DNA of 64,000 bases from Kiritimatiellia bacterium (GTDB lineage Bacteria > Verrucomicrobiota > Kiritimatiellia > RFP12 > UBA1067): positions 1 through 64,000 of the forward strand of contig JAEDKA010000007.1 in assembly GCA_016296065.1 (NCBI GenBank). Reading direction: 5' to 3'. The notes under the pieces were generated by a model, which saw only the letters and a list, made by a program, of their open reading frames with translations, was not told the origin of the DNA and did no database searches. The translations under genes and the position numbers were made by a program. Shown piece by piece: positions 9,748-18,600 of the stretch. Each line of letters begins with the position of its first letter. Position 1 is the first letter of the stretch.

Positions 9748-11114
9748 GTCTTGATCTCCAGCCTAATGGATGTTGTGTGGCGTTTTGACGCAAACGATAT
9801 CGCGAAGCCGCTTCTGCGGGCGCGTTCCCGCATTCCTGAGAGCCCGAAATGGCCCGCTTCCGGACCGAGCGCGTGCTGCGTGTCGAAGGGCGTTCCGTTG
9901 TTCACGATCCTGAGCTCGAACTTCTTCGGCCCTCTTGCGTCGCTTGCGATCAGGATGCGTGTAGCCTTGCCATGCTTGATTGCGTTCGTAACCGATTCCT
10001 GCACGACGTAGAGGATGTCCGAGAAGAGCGCCTCCGGCAGGGTGTCCGGCAGTCCATTAAGGCTGGCCTCGACGCGTATCGCAGTTGTGGAGGCAAGTTT
10101 CTGCACCAGCGACATCAGCACGTCCTTCGGGCTCTTCTGCGTGAGTTCGTCGATTCTCAGGTTCCAGATCGTCTCGCGTATTTCGCGCTTTGCAGTGACG
10201 AGGATGTCGCGCGCAAGTTCGACTGGCTTCAGCTCCTCGGGGGCAGGCGATCCGTCCTCGGGCAGCATGCTGTCGAGGTAGAGCCTTGCGCCCGCGAGGT
10301 GCTGTTCGATCGAGTCGTGCAGGTCCGCCGCCATCCTGCGGCGCTCGGCGATGACGGCCTGAAGGCGGCTTTTCGACTGGTGTGCCCTGTACAGCTTGAA
10401 CGAGAGCGCGGCGACGACGAGGAGGAGCAGCCATGGCGCGTAGCTTGCCGCCTTCGACACCTTGTGGGCGAGGAGCCTGCGCCTGAACGCGGTATTGGGG
10501 ATTATGGTTATGGCATCGCTGTCGGGGAGCCTCAGGTCGATTTTCGGGGTTTCGCCGTTTGGAAAGTCAATGTCGAGGACGATCAGAAAGCCCTCGAGTT
10601 CGACATCAGGGTGCAGGGCCAGCAACTCGCCTAGCTCGTCGTCAAGATAGCCGTTGATGCTCGCGGAGATGACCTCACCCCCGCATTCGATGTCTATGTC
10701 TGTGAACGCCCATTCCCTTGGAATGACGTTCAGGATGCGCGCCTTCAGCCTCACGGGCATGCCGTAGAGGTCGGACGGCTTCCCCTCGTCGAATACGCGC
10801 GGAAAGTCCTTCGGTCCGATTAACTGCGTCTCCGGGACGACGCCGTTCTCGCCTGTCTTCTCGTATGTCGCCGCCTCGACGGTGATGCGTCCGTTTCGTC
10901 TCGCCGGCACGCCGCGCGCCTCCACGACGTCGCCTGGCGAAAGCGCCGGATCTCCCTGCCTTGTCTGCACGCGGACTACGCGGTCCTCGGTCTTCAGCAG
11001 GAAGAACTGCCACGCCTGGCAGTATAGGACGGTGCCGCGGACCGATTCGGTCTGCGGCTCGTTTGCGTACAGCGGCAATGCCGCGAGCGCCAGAATGGAT
11101 ATGAAGCGTTTCAT
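9744..11114 (-). CDS. Sensor histidine kinase (HisKA_3) with exported OB-fold-like sensor region
   Basis: 456 aa from the ATG at 11114, which lies 8 nt after a TATAAT. Signal or first membrane segment at residues 1-18. Residues about 20-205 form an exported beta-rich region with two OB-like stretches (SVRGTVLYCQAWQFFLL and VRLKARILNVIPREWAF). A transmembrane helix spans about 225-242. The HisKA_3 dimerisation box contains His266 in ADLHDSIEQHL, and the ATPase domain has VVQESVTNAIKHG and GLSGMRERA. It would phosphorylate the response regulator encoded just downstream. The OB-like sensor is unlike the PAS, Cache or Reg_prop sensors of well-known polysaccharide regulators; an oligosaccharide ligand is guessed from context only. 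It lies 26 bp downstream of the GH43 gene on the same strand but has its own -10. Confidence 0.88.
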   Translation of the reverse strand: MKRFISILALAALPLYANEPQTESVRGTVLYCQAWQFFLLKTEDRVVRVQTRQGDPALSPGDVVEARGVPARRNGRITVEAATYEKTGENGVVPETQLIGPKDFPRVFDEGKPSDLYGMPVRLKARILNVIPREWAFTDIDIECGGEVISASINGYLDDELGELLALHPDVELEGFLIVLDIDFPNGETPKIDLRLPDSDAITIIPNTAFRRRLLAHKVSKAASYAPWLLLLVVAALSFKLYRAHQSKSRLQAVIAERRRMAADLHDSIEQHLAGARLYLDSMLPEDGSPAPEELKPVELARDILVTAKREIRETIWNLRIDELTQKSPKDVLMSLVQKLASTTAIRVEASLNGLPDTLPEALFSDILYVVQESVTNAIKHGKATRILIASDARGPKKFELRIVNNGTPFDTQHALGPEAGHFGLSGMRERARRSGFAISFASKRHTTSIRLEIKT

Positions 11115-11140
11115 CAATCCATATTATAGCAAAAGAACTG

Positions 11141-12583
11141 TCATTTAGTCGCGGTTCCGAAGGTCCACCAGTCGAGCTCGGCGTTTCCGGAGATGGCGAC
11201 GAAGACTGCGTGTTCGCCGGTTGCCTTCGCCTTTGTCTTGACCGAGGCGGTCTTGAACGAATCGCCCGCGTCGACTATGCCGGAGGCGACGAGCGTTCCG
11301 TCCGGCTTGTCGAGCCTGACTTCGACCTTGCCCTTGCCGCGTGCGGAGAAGGTGAACTTCGCGGGCGCCTTCGCGCCGAAGTCCGCTCCGCGCACCGCAA
11401 CCCACGCACCGTCCTCCTTCGGCTTCGCGGCGAGGTTGCCGAGCTGGGGAAGGCGGGTGAACGCCATGCCGGACGTCGCTGCGGCGGTCTCGCCCTGAAC
11501 CTTGCGTCGGGGGTCGAGCTTCTCGACCTGCTCCACGCCCTTGCGCGTGTTCTTCACGGGCTTGAAGGTGATGGTCGCCTCGTCGACTTCGCAGACGTCG
11601 ATGTTGATGTTGCGGAATCCGCCAGTCTTGGGCAGCAGGGACTTCTGGAGCTCCTGGTCGTGGTAGATGAGGTACCACTTGCCCTTGAACTTGTGGAGAT
11701 GCGTGTGGTTGTTGCAGAACATGTGTCCGAACATGCCCGGGTTCTGGTTGTATTCCCCGCGCATCTTCCAGCTCTTCTCGTCGAGCGGAGTCTTCGAGGT
11801 CTCGTAGACCATGGAGCATCCGATCGGCTTCGGGCAGTCGGCGTACGGCCACGGCTCGTGGTCCGTCCAGTCGACGTTGTACGTGTACACGCACGTGTCG
11901 CCGATGAAGTTGAGCTCGTTCGCCTCGAAGTGGAAGGGGGCTGGCGGGATCGTCGCCTCGCCGACGACGGAAATGAGGTCGTCGCCGAGCTTTATGAGAC
12001 GGGACTCCGCTCCGCCGAAGGCGAGGTATCCCGTCCCGTCCGGACCGATCGCCGCGCCGGGGTCGAAGGGGACTTTGCACTTCTTCGTGAAGTCGGACTG
12101 CTGGTCGACGAGCGACTTCTTGAGCGGACTCGTCCAGGGGCCGAGCGGATGCGTCGCCGTCAGAACGCCGGTGCCGCATCCGGAGTTCGAGAAGTACATG
12201 TAGAAGTGGGTTTTGCCGTCCTTCTCCTTTCGCGATATGACGGAAGGCGCCCAGCTGTTGACGATCCACGGGGCGATTTCCCCGACGGGTATCTCGCCGT
12301 GGTACGTCCAGTTCGCCATGTCTGCGGTGGACATCATGGACAGGGTCTTGATGCATTCGTATGTGTTGTTGGTCTTCACCGGCGACTCGTCGTACTGCTG
12401 GTGGTCGTTTGTTCCGTAGACGAAGAGCCTCCCATTGTACTCGACCGCTGTCGGGTCCGCGCAGAAGTGGTGGTCGAGCAGCGGATTCCCGAAGAACTCG
12501 CCGTTCTCGAACTTTGGCGAAGGCGCCGCGAAGGCGCTGAAGGCGGCTGCAACCGCAACTGTGGAAAGTATTTTCGTTTTCAT
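11141..12583 (-). CDS. GH43 arabinofuranosidase/xylosidase with C-terminal CBM6-like domain
   Basis: 480 aa. Start ATG at 12583, seven bases after TATAAT on this strand. Signal peptide MKTKILSTVAVAAAFSAFAA. The five-bladed propeller shows Asp43 in CADPTAV (catalytic base), Asp174 in FDPGAAIGPDG (candidate pKa modulator) and Glu220 in HFEANELNF (candidate acid). The last ~130 residues are a jelly-roll like CBM6 (AWVAVRGADFGAKAPAKFTFSARGKGKVEVRLD, ending LDWWTFG). GH43 enzymes release arabinose or xylose from arabinoxylan side chains or ends. The same module arrangement forms the middle of the fusion protein encoded at 15680-19885. It diverges from the other GH43 gene across a shared operator, and the kinase/regulator pair follows it. 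Confidence 0.92.
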   Translation of the reverse strand: MKTKILSTVAVAAAFSAFAAPSPKFENGEFFGNPLLDHHFCADPTAVEYNGRLFVYGTNDHQQYDESPVKTNNTYECIKTLSMMSTADMANWTYHGEIPVGEIAPWIVNSWAPSVISRKEKDGKTHFYMYFSNSGCGTGVLTATHPLGPWTSPLKKSLVDQQSDFTKKCKVPFDPGAAIGPDGTGYLAFGGAESRLIKLGDDLISVVGEATIPPAPFHFEANELNFIGDTCVYTYNVDWTDHEPWPYADCPKPIGCSMVYETSKTPLDEKSWKMRGEYNQNPGMFGHMFCNNHTHLHKFKGKWYLIYHDQELQKSLLPKTGGFRNINIDVCEVDEATITFKPVKNTRKGVEQVEKLDPRRKVQGETAAATSGMAFTRLPQLGNLAAKPKEDGAWVAVRGADFGAKAPAKFTFSARGKGKVEVRLDKPDGTLVASGIVDAGDSFKTASVKTKAKATGEHAVFVAISGNAELDWWTFGTATK

Positions 12584-12590
12584 GCCGCCT

Positions 12591-12665
12591 ATTATATCCT
12601 ATTCCCCCGATGCCTGCAAATCATCCTGTAGGGTGATGCCGAAGCAAGCGGAGTCATGATAAAAT
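12591..12665. promoter_or_regulatory. Divergent promoters sharing one dyad operator
   Basis: ATCATCC-TGTA-GGGTGAT at 12620-12637. Rightward: 22 nt, then TAAAAT (12660-12665), then the ATG at 12673 after 7 nt. Leftward: 23 nt, then TATAAT (complement of 12591-12596), then the ATG at 12583 after 7 nt. The dyad is thus equally placed for both -10 elements, as expected for an activator that serves both promoters. Confidence 0.7.
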
Positions 12666-12672
12666 GTGTACC

Positions 12673-14235
12673 ATGAAAATGCATAAAAGGTCTGTAGTTT
12701 CCTCGCTTGCGGCAGCGCTGTGCGTATGCGCCTCAGTCGCCGCCGGCGAGGTCAGGGAGCCGACGCTGTGGGCGGACGTGCCGGACGTCTCCATGTGCCG
12801 CAAGGGCGGGAAGTACTTCATGGTCTCGACCACGATGCACTTCAACCCCGGCATCCCCGTCATGGTCTCGCAGGACCTCGTAAACTGGAAGATGGCGAGC
12901 TACTGCTACCAGACGGTCGAAAACCGTCCCTGCGACAGGCTGGAGAACGGCGAGAACGACTACGCCTTCGGGACTTTTGCCTCCTCGATAAGGTACAACG
13001 AGTCGGACGGATACTTCTATGTCATCAGTGTCAACGTGAGGATCGACGACACGTATCTTTTCAGGACGAAGGATCCGGAGAAGGGCGGCTGGGAGTTCCA
13101 TCGCCTGAAGAAGAACCAGTACGACGCATCCATCTGGGTCGAAGACGGACGCTTCTGGGTCTTCGCGACAGTTCCCGGAAAGCCCTACAAGGTGCGCCTT
13201 ACGGAAATGAAGCCGGACTTCTCCGGTTTTGTCGATGAAGGCATGATAACGCTGTACGATGTTACGGATTGCGTCGGCGGAGAGGGGCTCGGCGAGGGCG
13301 CGCAGGTGCTGAAGCGCAACGGATGGTACTACATCGTGAACATCTGCTGGCCTAAGGGCGCCTGCCGTACGGTCGTAGTCCATCGTTCGCGCTCGATGCA
13401 GGGTCCGTGGGAGGGACGCGTCGTCTTCCAGCACGCTGGAATCGCCCAGGGGTCATTCATCGACACTCCCGACGGAAAGTGGTACGCGTATCTCTTTGGT
13501 GACAGAGGCGCCGTCGGACGCTGTCCGTACATCCTTCCGATGACATGGAACGACGACTGGCCCGTGATCTCGGAGGAAAGCCTTCCGCGCGCATCGGGAA
13601 GGCCGGGCATAGTGTCGGCGGACGATTTCGCGTCCGACAAACTTTCCCTCGTCTGGCAGTGGAACCACAATCCCGCCGACGGCCTCTGGTCGCTGACGGA
13701 CAGGCGCGGGTGGCTGCGTCTCAAGACCGACAGGGTCGACGGCGATCTGCTCTCAGCGCGCAACACGCTGACGCAGCGCTGCTGGGGTCCGACATGCTCT
13801 GCGGCGGCGAAGATCGACATCAGCGGACTTGCCAACGGCGACAACGCCGGAATTGCGCTTTTCCAGCGCGACTACGTTTCGCTTTCGGCGACGAAGGAGA
13901 ACGGCACGTCGTACCTCGTCCTCCGCCGGGCGGAGGACGGAAATGTGGGCGAGGTTGCGCGCGTCCAGGTCTCGCCCTGCGCGAGGACCGTATGGGTGCG
14001 TGCCTACGGCGACTTCTCGCGAGAACCCGAAAAGGACAAGCTGTGGAATTTCCCCGGGCGCGACGAAGGGTGGTTCGCGTATTCCACGGACGGCAAGTCG
14101 TGGACGCCCATCGGCGGCAAGTTCCACCTTGAGTACACCGCGCCGCATTTCACCGGCTACCGCTTTGCGCTTTACATGTACTCGACGCTGAAGCCGGGCG
14201 GACACGCCGACTTCGACTGGTTCCGGATTAAATAA
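12673..14235 (+). CDS. GH43 glycosidase with C-terminal beta-sandwich, secreted
   Basis: 520 aa. The ATG at 12673 is preferred to an in-frame ATG at 12664 because the latter overlaps the -10. Signal peptide MKMHKRSVVSSLAAALCVCASVAAG. Propeller motifs: LWADVPDVSM (candidate base Asp35 or Asp38), YDASIWVEDGRFWVF with Asp151, and GEGLGEGAQVLKR with Glu208 as likely acid. Residues about 325-520 are a concanavalin-like domain (LSLVWQWNHNPADGLWSLTDR, GIALFQRDYVSL, HADFDWFRIK), common in beta-xylosidase/arabinofuranosidase-type GH43. It would trim xylo- or arabino-oligosaccharides. The DUF1593 gene follows after 15 bp with its own AGGAGG, so they form an operon. Confidence 0.9.
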   Translation: MKMHKRSVVSSLAAALCVCASVAAGEVREPTLWADVPDVSMCRKGGKYFMVSTTMHFNPGIPVMVSQDLVNWKMASYCYQTVENRPCDRLENGENDYAFGTFASSIRYNESDGYFYVISVNVRIDDTYLFRTKDPEKGGWEFHRLKKNQYDASIWVEDGRFWVFATVPGKPYKVRLTEMKPDFSGFVDEGMITLYDVTDCVGGEGLGEGAQVLKRNGWYYIVNICWPKGACRTVVVHRSRSMQGPWEGRVVFQHAGIAQGSFIDTPDGKWYAYLFGDRGAVGRCPYILPMTWNDDWPVISEESLPRASGRPGIVSADDFASDKLSLVWQWNHNPADGLWSLTDRRGWLRLKTDRVDGDLLSARNTLTQRCWGPTCSAAAKIDISGLANGDNAGIALFQRDYVSLSATKENGTSYLVLRRAEDGNVGEVARVQVSPCARTVWVRAYGDFSREPEKDKLWNFPGRDEGWFAYSTDGKSWTPIGGKFHLEYTAPHFTGYRFALYMYSTLKPGGHADFDWFRIK

Positions 14236-14250
14236 GGAGGACTTGTCCAG

Positions 14251-15630
14251 ATGAAGGATCTTGCAGTTGCAGTTTTCGCGCTATTGACCGCTCTGACCAC
14301 CGTTGCGGACGCAAAGCCGCGGCTGTTTGTCCTGACGGACCTTGCAAACGAGCCGGACGACGAGGAGTCGCTCGTCAGGCTGCTCGCGTATGCGAACGAG
14401 TTCGACATCGAAGGAATCGCCGCGACCACGTCGTGCCATCTTAGGCAAAACCCGCGCGAGGACATTCTCCGTCACACAATCGCCGCGTATGGCGAAGCGT
14501 GGACAAATCTGAACGTTCATGCGCAGGGGTATCCGACTTTGGAGAGGCTATCCGCAGTTGCGGCTTCCGGTCAGCCGAGGTTCGGCGTAGAGGGCGTCGG
14601 CGAGCCGTCGCCTGGATCGCGGCTTCTGGCGAAGTCGATAAAAAGCGGCGATCCGCGCCCGCTGTGGGTGTCGGTATGGGGCGGCGCAAACACGCTTCTT
14701 CAGGCGCTCAGGGACTGCCGTGCGGAGATGAAGGACGACGAGCTTTCCGGCGCGCTTGCGAAGCTGCGCGTTTATTCGATATCCGACCAGGACGACGCGG
14801 GGCCTGCCGCGCGGCGCGAGTTTCCGTCCGTGACATGGATCGTCGATCCTAGCTATCCGTTCGACCACCGCGACTACTGGAAGGCAACGTGGGTAGGCAT
14901 TTCCGGCGACGTGCGGGGCGATGGCCGCAAGCTGAACCTTCCGTTCGTCGAGCTTGTCGACAACGAGTGGCTGAAGACGCATGTCATGGACATGGGGCCG
15001 CTTGGCAGATGCTATCCGCCGCACCTCTACTGCATGGAGGGCGATACGCCGTCGTTTCTCGGGCTCATTGCGAACGGGCTCGGATGGGCGGAGTCGCCCG
15101 CCTACGGCGGATGGGGCGGACGGTACGAGTGGCGCACGCCGGAGGGCGAGTCGCATCCGGTATGGACGACTCCTGAAGTGAAGGACGAGCTCAAGGGAAT
15201 GCGCTCCCCCGGATATTCCATTACGCGCTGGCGCGAGGGGTATCAGCTCGACTTCGCCGGACGCATGAAGTGGTCCGTCGCGTCGAAGTACGAAGACGCA
15301 AACCACAATCCCGTCGCCGTGCTGAACGGCGATAGGACGAAGTGCGTGGTCAGGATAGCCGCGAAGCGCGGAGAGAAGGTCGCGCTTTCTGCGGAAGGGT
15401 CGAGCGACCCCGACGGCGATTCGATTGCATACAAGTGGTCGATATACCGCGAAGCAGGGACGCTTAACGGCGGCGATCTTCACGCGGACGGTGCGCGCGC
15501 AGTTCTCGATCTTTCGGCGATTCCCGAAGGATCGTCGGGATCGCTCCACGTCATTCTCCGCGTGCGCGACTCTGGCGCGCCGATGCTTTTCGCCTACCGC
15601 AGAGCGATAGTTGACGTCACTGCTCCATAA
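14251..15630 (+). CDS. DUF1593 protein (nucleoside-hydrolase-like fold plus Ig-like domain), secreted
   Basis: 459 aa. Signal peptide to about residue 22 (TTVADA-KP). The N-terminal domain starts with the acidic signature LFVLTDLANEPDDEESLVRLL, the Asp cluster that binds calcium in nucleoside-hydrolase folds, and continues through the DUF1593 pattern (VSVWGGANTLLQAL, YSISDQDDAG, WRTPEGESHPVWT). The C-terminal ~100 residues are an Ig-like sandwich (KVALSAEGSSDPDGDSIAYKWSIY). Proteins of this family occur widely in polysaccharide-use loci; the reaction is not certain. It is cotranscribed with the preceding GH43, so a hydrolase acting on the same xylan-derived glycan is plausible. Confidence 0.85.
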   Translation: MKDLAVAVFALLTALTTVADAKPRLFVLTDLANEPDDEESLVRLLAYANEFDIEGIAATTSCHLRQNPREDILRHTIAAYGEAWTNLNVHAQGYPTLERLSAVAASGQPRFGVEGVGEPSPGSRLLAKSIKSGDPRPLWVSVWGGANTLLQALRDCRAEMKDDELSGALAKLRVYSISDQDDAGPAARREFPSVTWIVDPSYPFDHRDYWKATWVGISGDVRGDGRKLNLPFVELVDNEWLKTHVMDMGPLGRCYPPHLYCMEGDTPSFLGLIANGLGWAESPAYGGWGGRYEWRTPEGESHPVWTTPEVKDELKGMRSPGYSITRWREGYQLDFAGRMKWSVASKYEDANHNPVAVLNGDRTKCVVRIAAKRGEKVALSAEGSSDPDGDSIAYKWSIYREAGTLNGGDLHADGARAVLDLSAIPEGSSGSLHVILRVRDSGAPMLFAYRRAIVDVTAP

Positions 15631-15672
15631 CCCAGTAGGATGATGTTCTTGCCGCGCGATATTATGTATAAT
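15627..15672 (+). promoter_or_regulatory. Promoter/operator of the PATR-GH43-GH5 fusion gene
   Basis: ATAACCC-AGTA-GGATGAT (15627-15644), 22 nt, TATAAT (15667-15672), then 7 nt to the ATG at 15680. Dyad and spacing fit the locus pattern and the transcript is predicted to be leaderless. Confidence 0.6.
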
Positions 15673-15679
15673 CTGCGGC

Positions 15680-18600
15680 ATGAAAACCACAAGAGGAATC
15701 GTGCTGGCATGTGCGGCAACCGTGTTCGCCACGGTCTCGCTTCATGGTAATCCCGTATGGACAGGTGCATCAAGTTCCGATTGGTGGAACGCTGGCAACT
15801 GGAAGTGGTGGCCAGAGGGATATGATGCAGGCAACGTGCCGTCTGTCATCCCAGAGCCCGTTTTCCCGGATGATGCCGGCGGATCTTCGACGGTGGACCT
15901 GAACGGCAGGCGCGCCGAGGCGTCTGGCGCGGTGTGGGTGCGGCGGTGCGACCGCGAGATGATTCTGTGGAACGGAGCGGTCGCGTTGGATTCGGACCTG
16001 AACCTCCGCAGCACGGAGGACGAAGGCTCGGTGACGAAGGGACCCGCCCTGCGGCTGATGAAACTGGACATATCGGTCAACGGAAGCGTGAACATCGGCG
16101 GCGACTGGAGGCATGACGGGATCGGAACGCTCTTCGTCGAAGACGGAACGGTTCTCAACGCAAGGGATCTGCGAATGGCGATCGGATCGGGCGAGCGTTC
16201 GCACTATGTCCAGAATGGAGGTGACGTGCGCTTCCACTGGTTCTGCTGCGCATCGCGGAGCCAGGGCGGAGAGGGCAGTATTGAACTCAACGGCGGCGTG
16301 CTGAAGGTCCCAGGATTCGAGATTTCGGGTAGCGGGAGCGATCCGTATTCCGTCGCGACGACCCTGCACCTGAACGGCGGCGTGCTAATGCCGCATCCGA
16401 ACAACTACGGATGGGTGTCTGGCGAGATCGTGCCGCCGTGGCTTCCGACGGTGATCGGTAGGGCCGGAGCGAAGATAGACACGGCCTGGCGTGACGTCCG
16501 CATTGCCTCGAACACGCTGACGGCTGACGTGAACGACGGCGGATTGACGAAACTCGGAGGCGGAACGCTCGCGGTCGTGCGAGGCGTCGTCTGGAGAGGT
16601 CCGACGAAGGTAATGTCGGGGACGCTCGATCTGTGCGGACACTCCGACTGGCTGCCATGGGGATCTAAGCTCGTGCTCGGGGGCGGCAAGGTAGCAAATC
16701 TCGGGCCAAACGCGCGCTTCTCGGACGTCACGGTCGAAGACGGGGAGTACGACTCGTCGGAGGTCTTCTGTGCCGACGGCGGCACGGTGCATCTGAAGGG
16801 CGGTGTCCTGACCGTCCCGAAGGACGCACCATATCATGTTTCCGTCTCCGGAGGTTCGCTTGTCGTTTCTGGCTTCGCACCCGACGAGCAGGTTTCGCTG
16901 CCCGCCTGCGTGGAGTTTCCGCAGGAAGCCTCCGGCGGCAGGTTTGACGTCTGCTTTGCGGAACGGTCGGACGTGATGAGCGTCTTCGTCGACGGCGAAG
17001 GTCGCGTCTCCGGCACCACGCAGGGGGCGACTTCGCCGAAATACGCAAACGGCGAGTTCTACGGGAATCCGATCCTCGACCATCGCTTCACTGCGGATCC
17101 GACGTCGGTCGAGCACAACGGACGTCTCTACGTCTATGCCACGAACGACCACCAGCAGTTCGAGGAGTCTGCCGCTGGGACGGGTAACTCGTACGAAAAG
17201 ATCAAGACGATCACGATGATGTCGACGGCCGACATGGTGAACTGGACCTATCACGGGGAGATAGATGTCGCGGCGATCGCGCCCTGGATCATCGCAAGCT
17301 GGGCGCCGTCTGTCGTCTCGCGCGTCGAGGCTGACGGACAGACGCATTTCTACATGTACTTCTCGAATTCAGGCGCGGGTACGGGCGTGCTGACTGCAAC
17401 AAGTCCAGTCGGTCCTTGGACAAGCCCGCTGTCGGGTCCTCTTGTGGACCAGTCGTCGTGGTTCACGCGCGGATGCAAGGTGCCGTTCGACCCGGGCGCG
17501 GCGATTGCCCCTGACGGCACTGGCTACCTCACCTTCGGCGGCGGCGGCGACGCGCGGATCGTGAGGCTCGGGGCGGACCTCGTTTCCGTCTCGGGCGAGG
17601 CGTCCGTGCTGCCTGCGCAGTTCCACTTCGAGGCGAACGAGCTCAACTTCATCGGCAACATGTGCGTGTACACGTACAACGTCGACTGGACGGGGCACGA
17701 CGGCTGGGATGCGCAGTGCGCGGCGCCATCCTCCTGCTCCATGGTGTATATGACGTCGGGTGATCCGATGAACGAATCGAGCTGGACGGTGCGAGGGGAG
17801 TACAACGCAAATCCAATGAACTTCGGCTGCATGCCGTGCAACAACCACACGCATCTGCAGAAGTTCAAGGGAAGATGGTATCTCATATACCACAACCAGG
17901 AGCTGCAGAAGGATCTCGTCCATTCAACGCGCGGAATGCGCAACGTCAACATCGATCTCTGTGAGGTTGACGAAGACACGGTTACGATCAGCCCCGTCGA
18001 AAACACGCGAAGGGGCGTCGAGCAGGTGGAGAGTCTCAACCCTTACGGCAGGCTGCAGGCCGAGACCGCGGCCGCAACGTCGGGCGTGCGCTTCGTCCCG
18101 CTTGCGGCCCCCGGGGATATGGCGGCGAGGGCGAAGACCGGACGCGGGTGGATCGCACTGCGCGGCGCCGACTTTGGTCCGACTTCCCCGGAGCTGCTGA
18201 CATTCCGCGCAAGGGGAGGTGGACGCATTGAGGTCCACCTCGACGCGCCGGATGGTCCGCTCATGACCGTGTGCTATGTCGGCGGTGGATCCGAGTTCGA
18301 TGCGGCGACGAGTTCGAACTGGGCCTGGGCCACAGGGGTCCACGACATCTTTGTGGTCCTTGACGGTTCGGTCGAGCTGGACTGGTGGACGTTCGGCGGA
18401 TTCTCGCGCAGCGCCGCGGAGTTCGTGAAGGACATATCGCTTGGAATCAACATCGGAAACACGCTGGACTGTCCCACCGCGAACGAGCTTGACTGGGGGT
18501 GCCAGCGGGTTACGAAGAGTCTGTTCAGGCTCTACAGGGAGAAGGGGATAGACGCCGTGCGCGTGCCTGTCACGTGGAAGAACCAGTTCAGCCGCGATGA

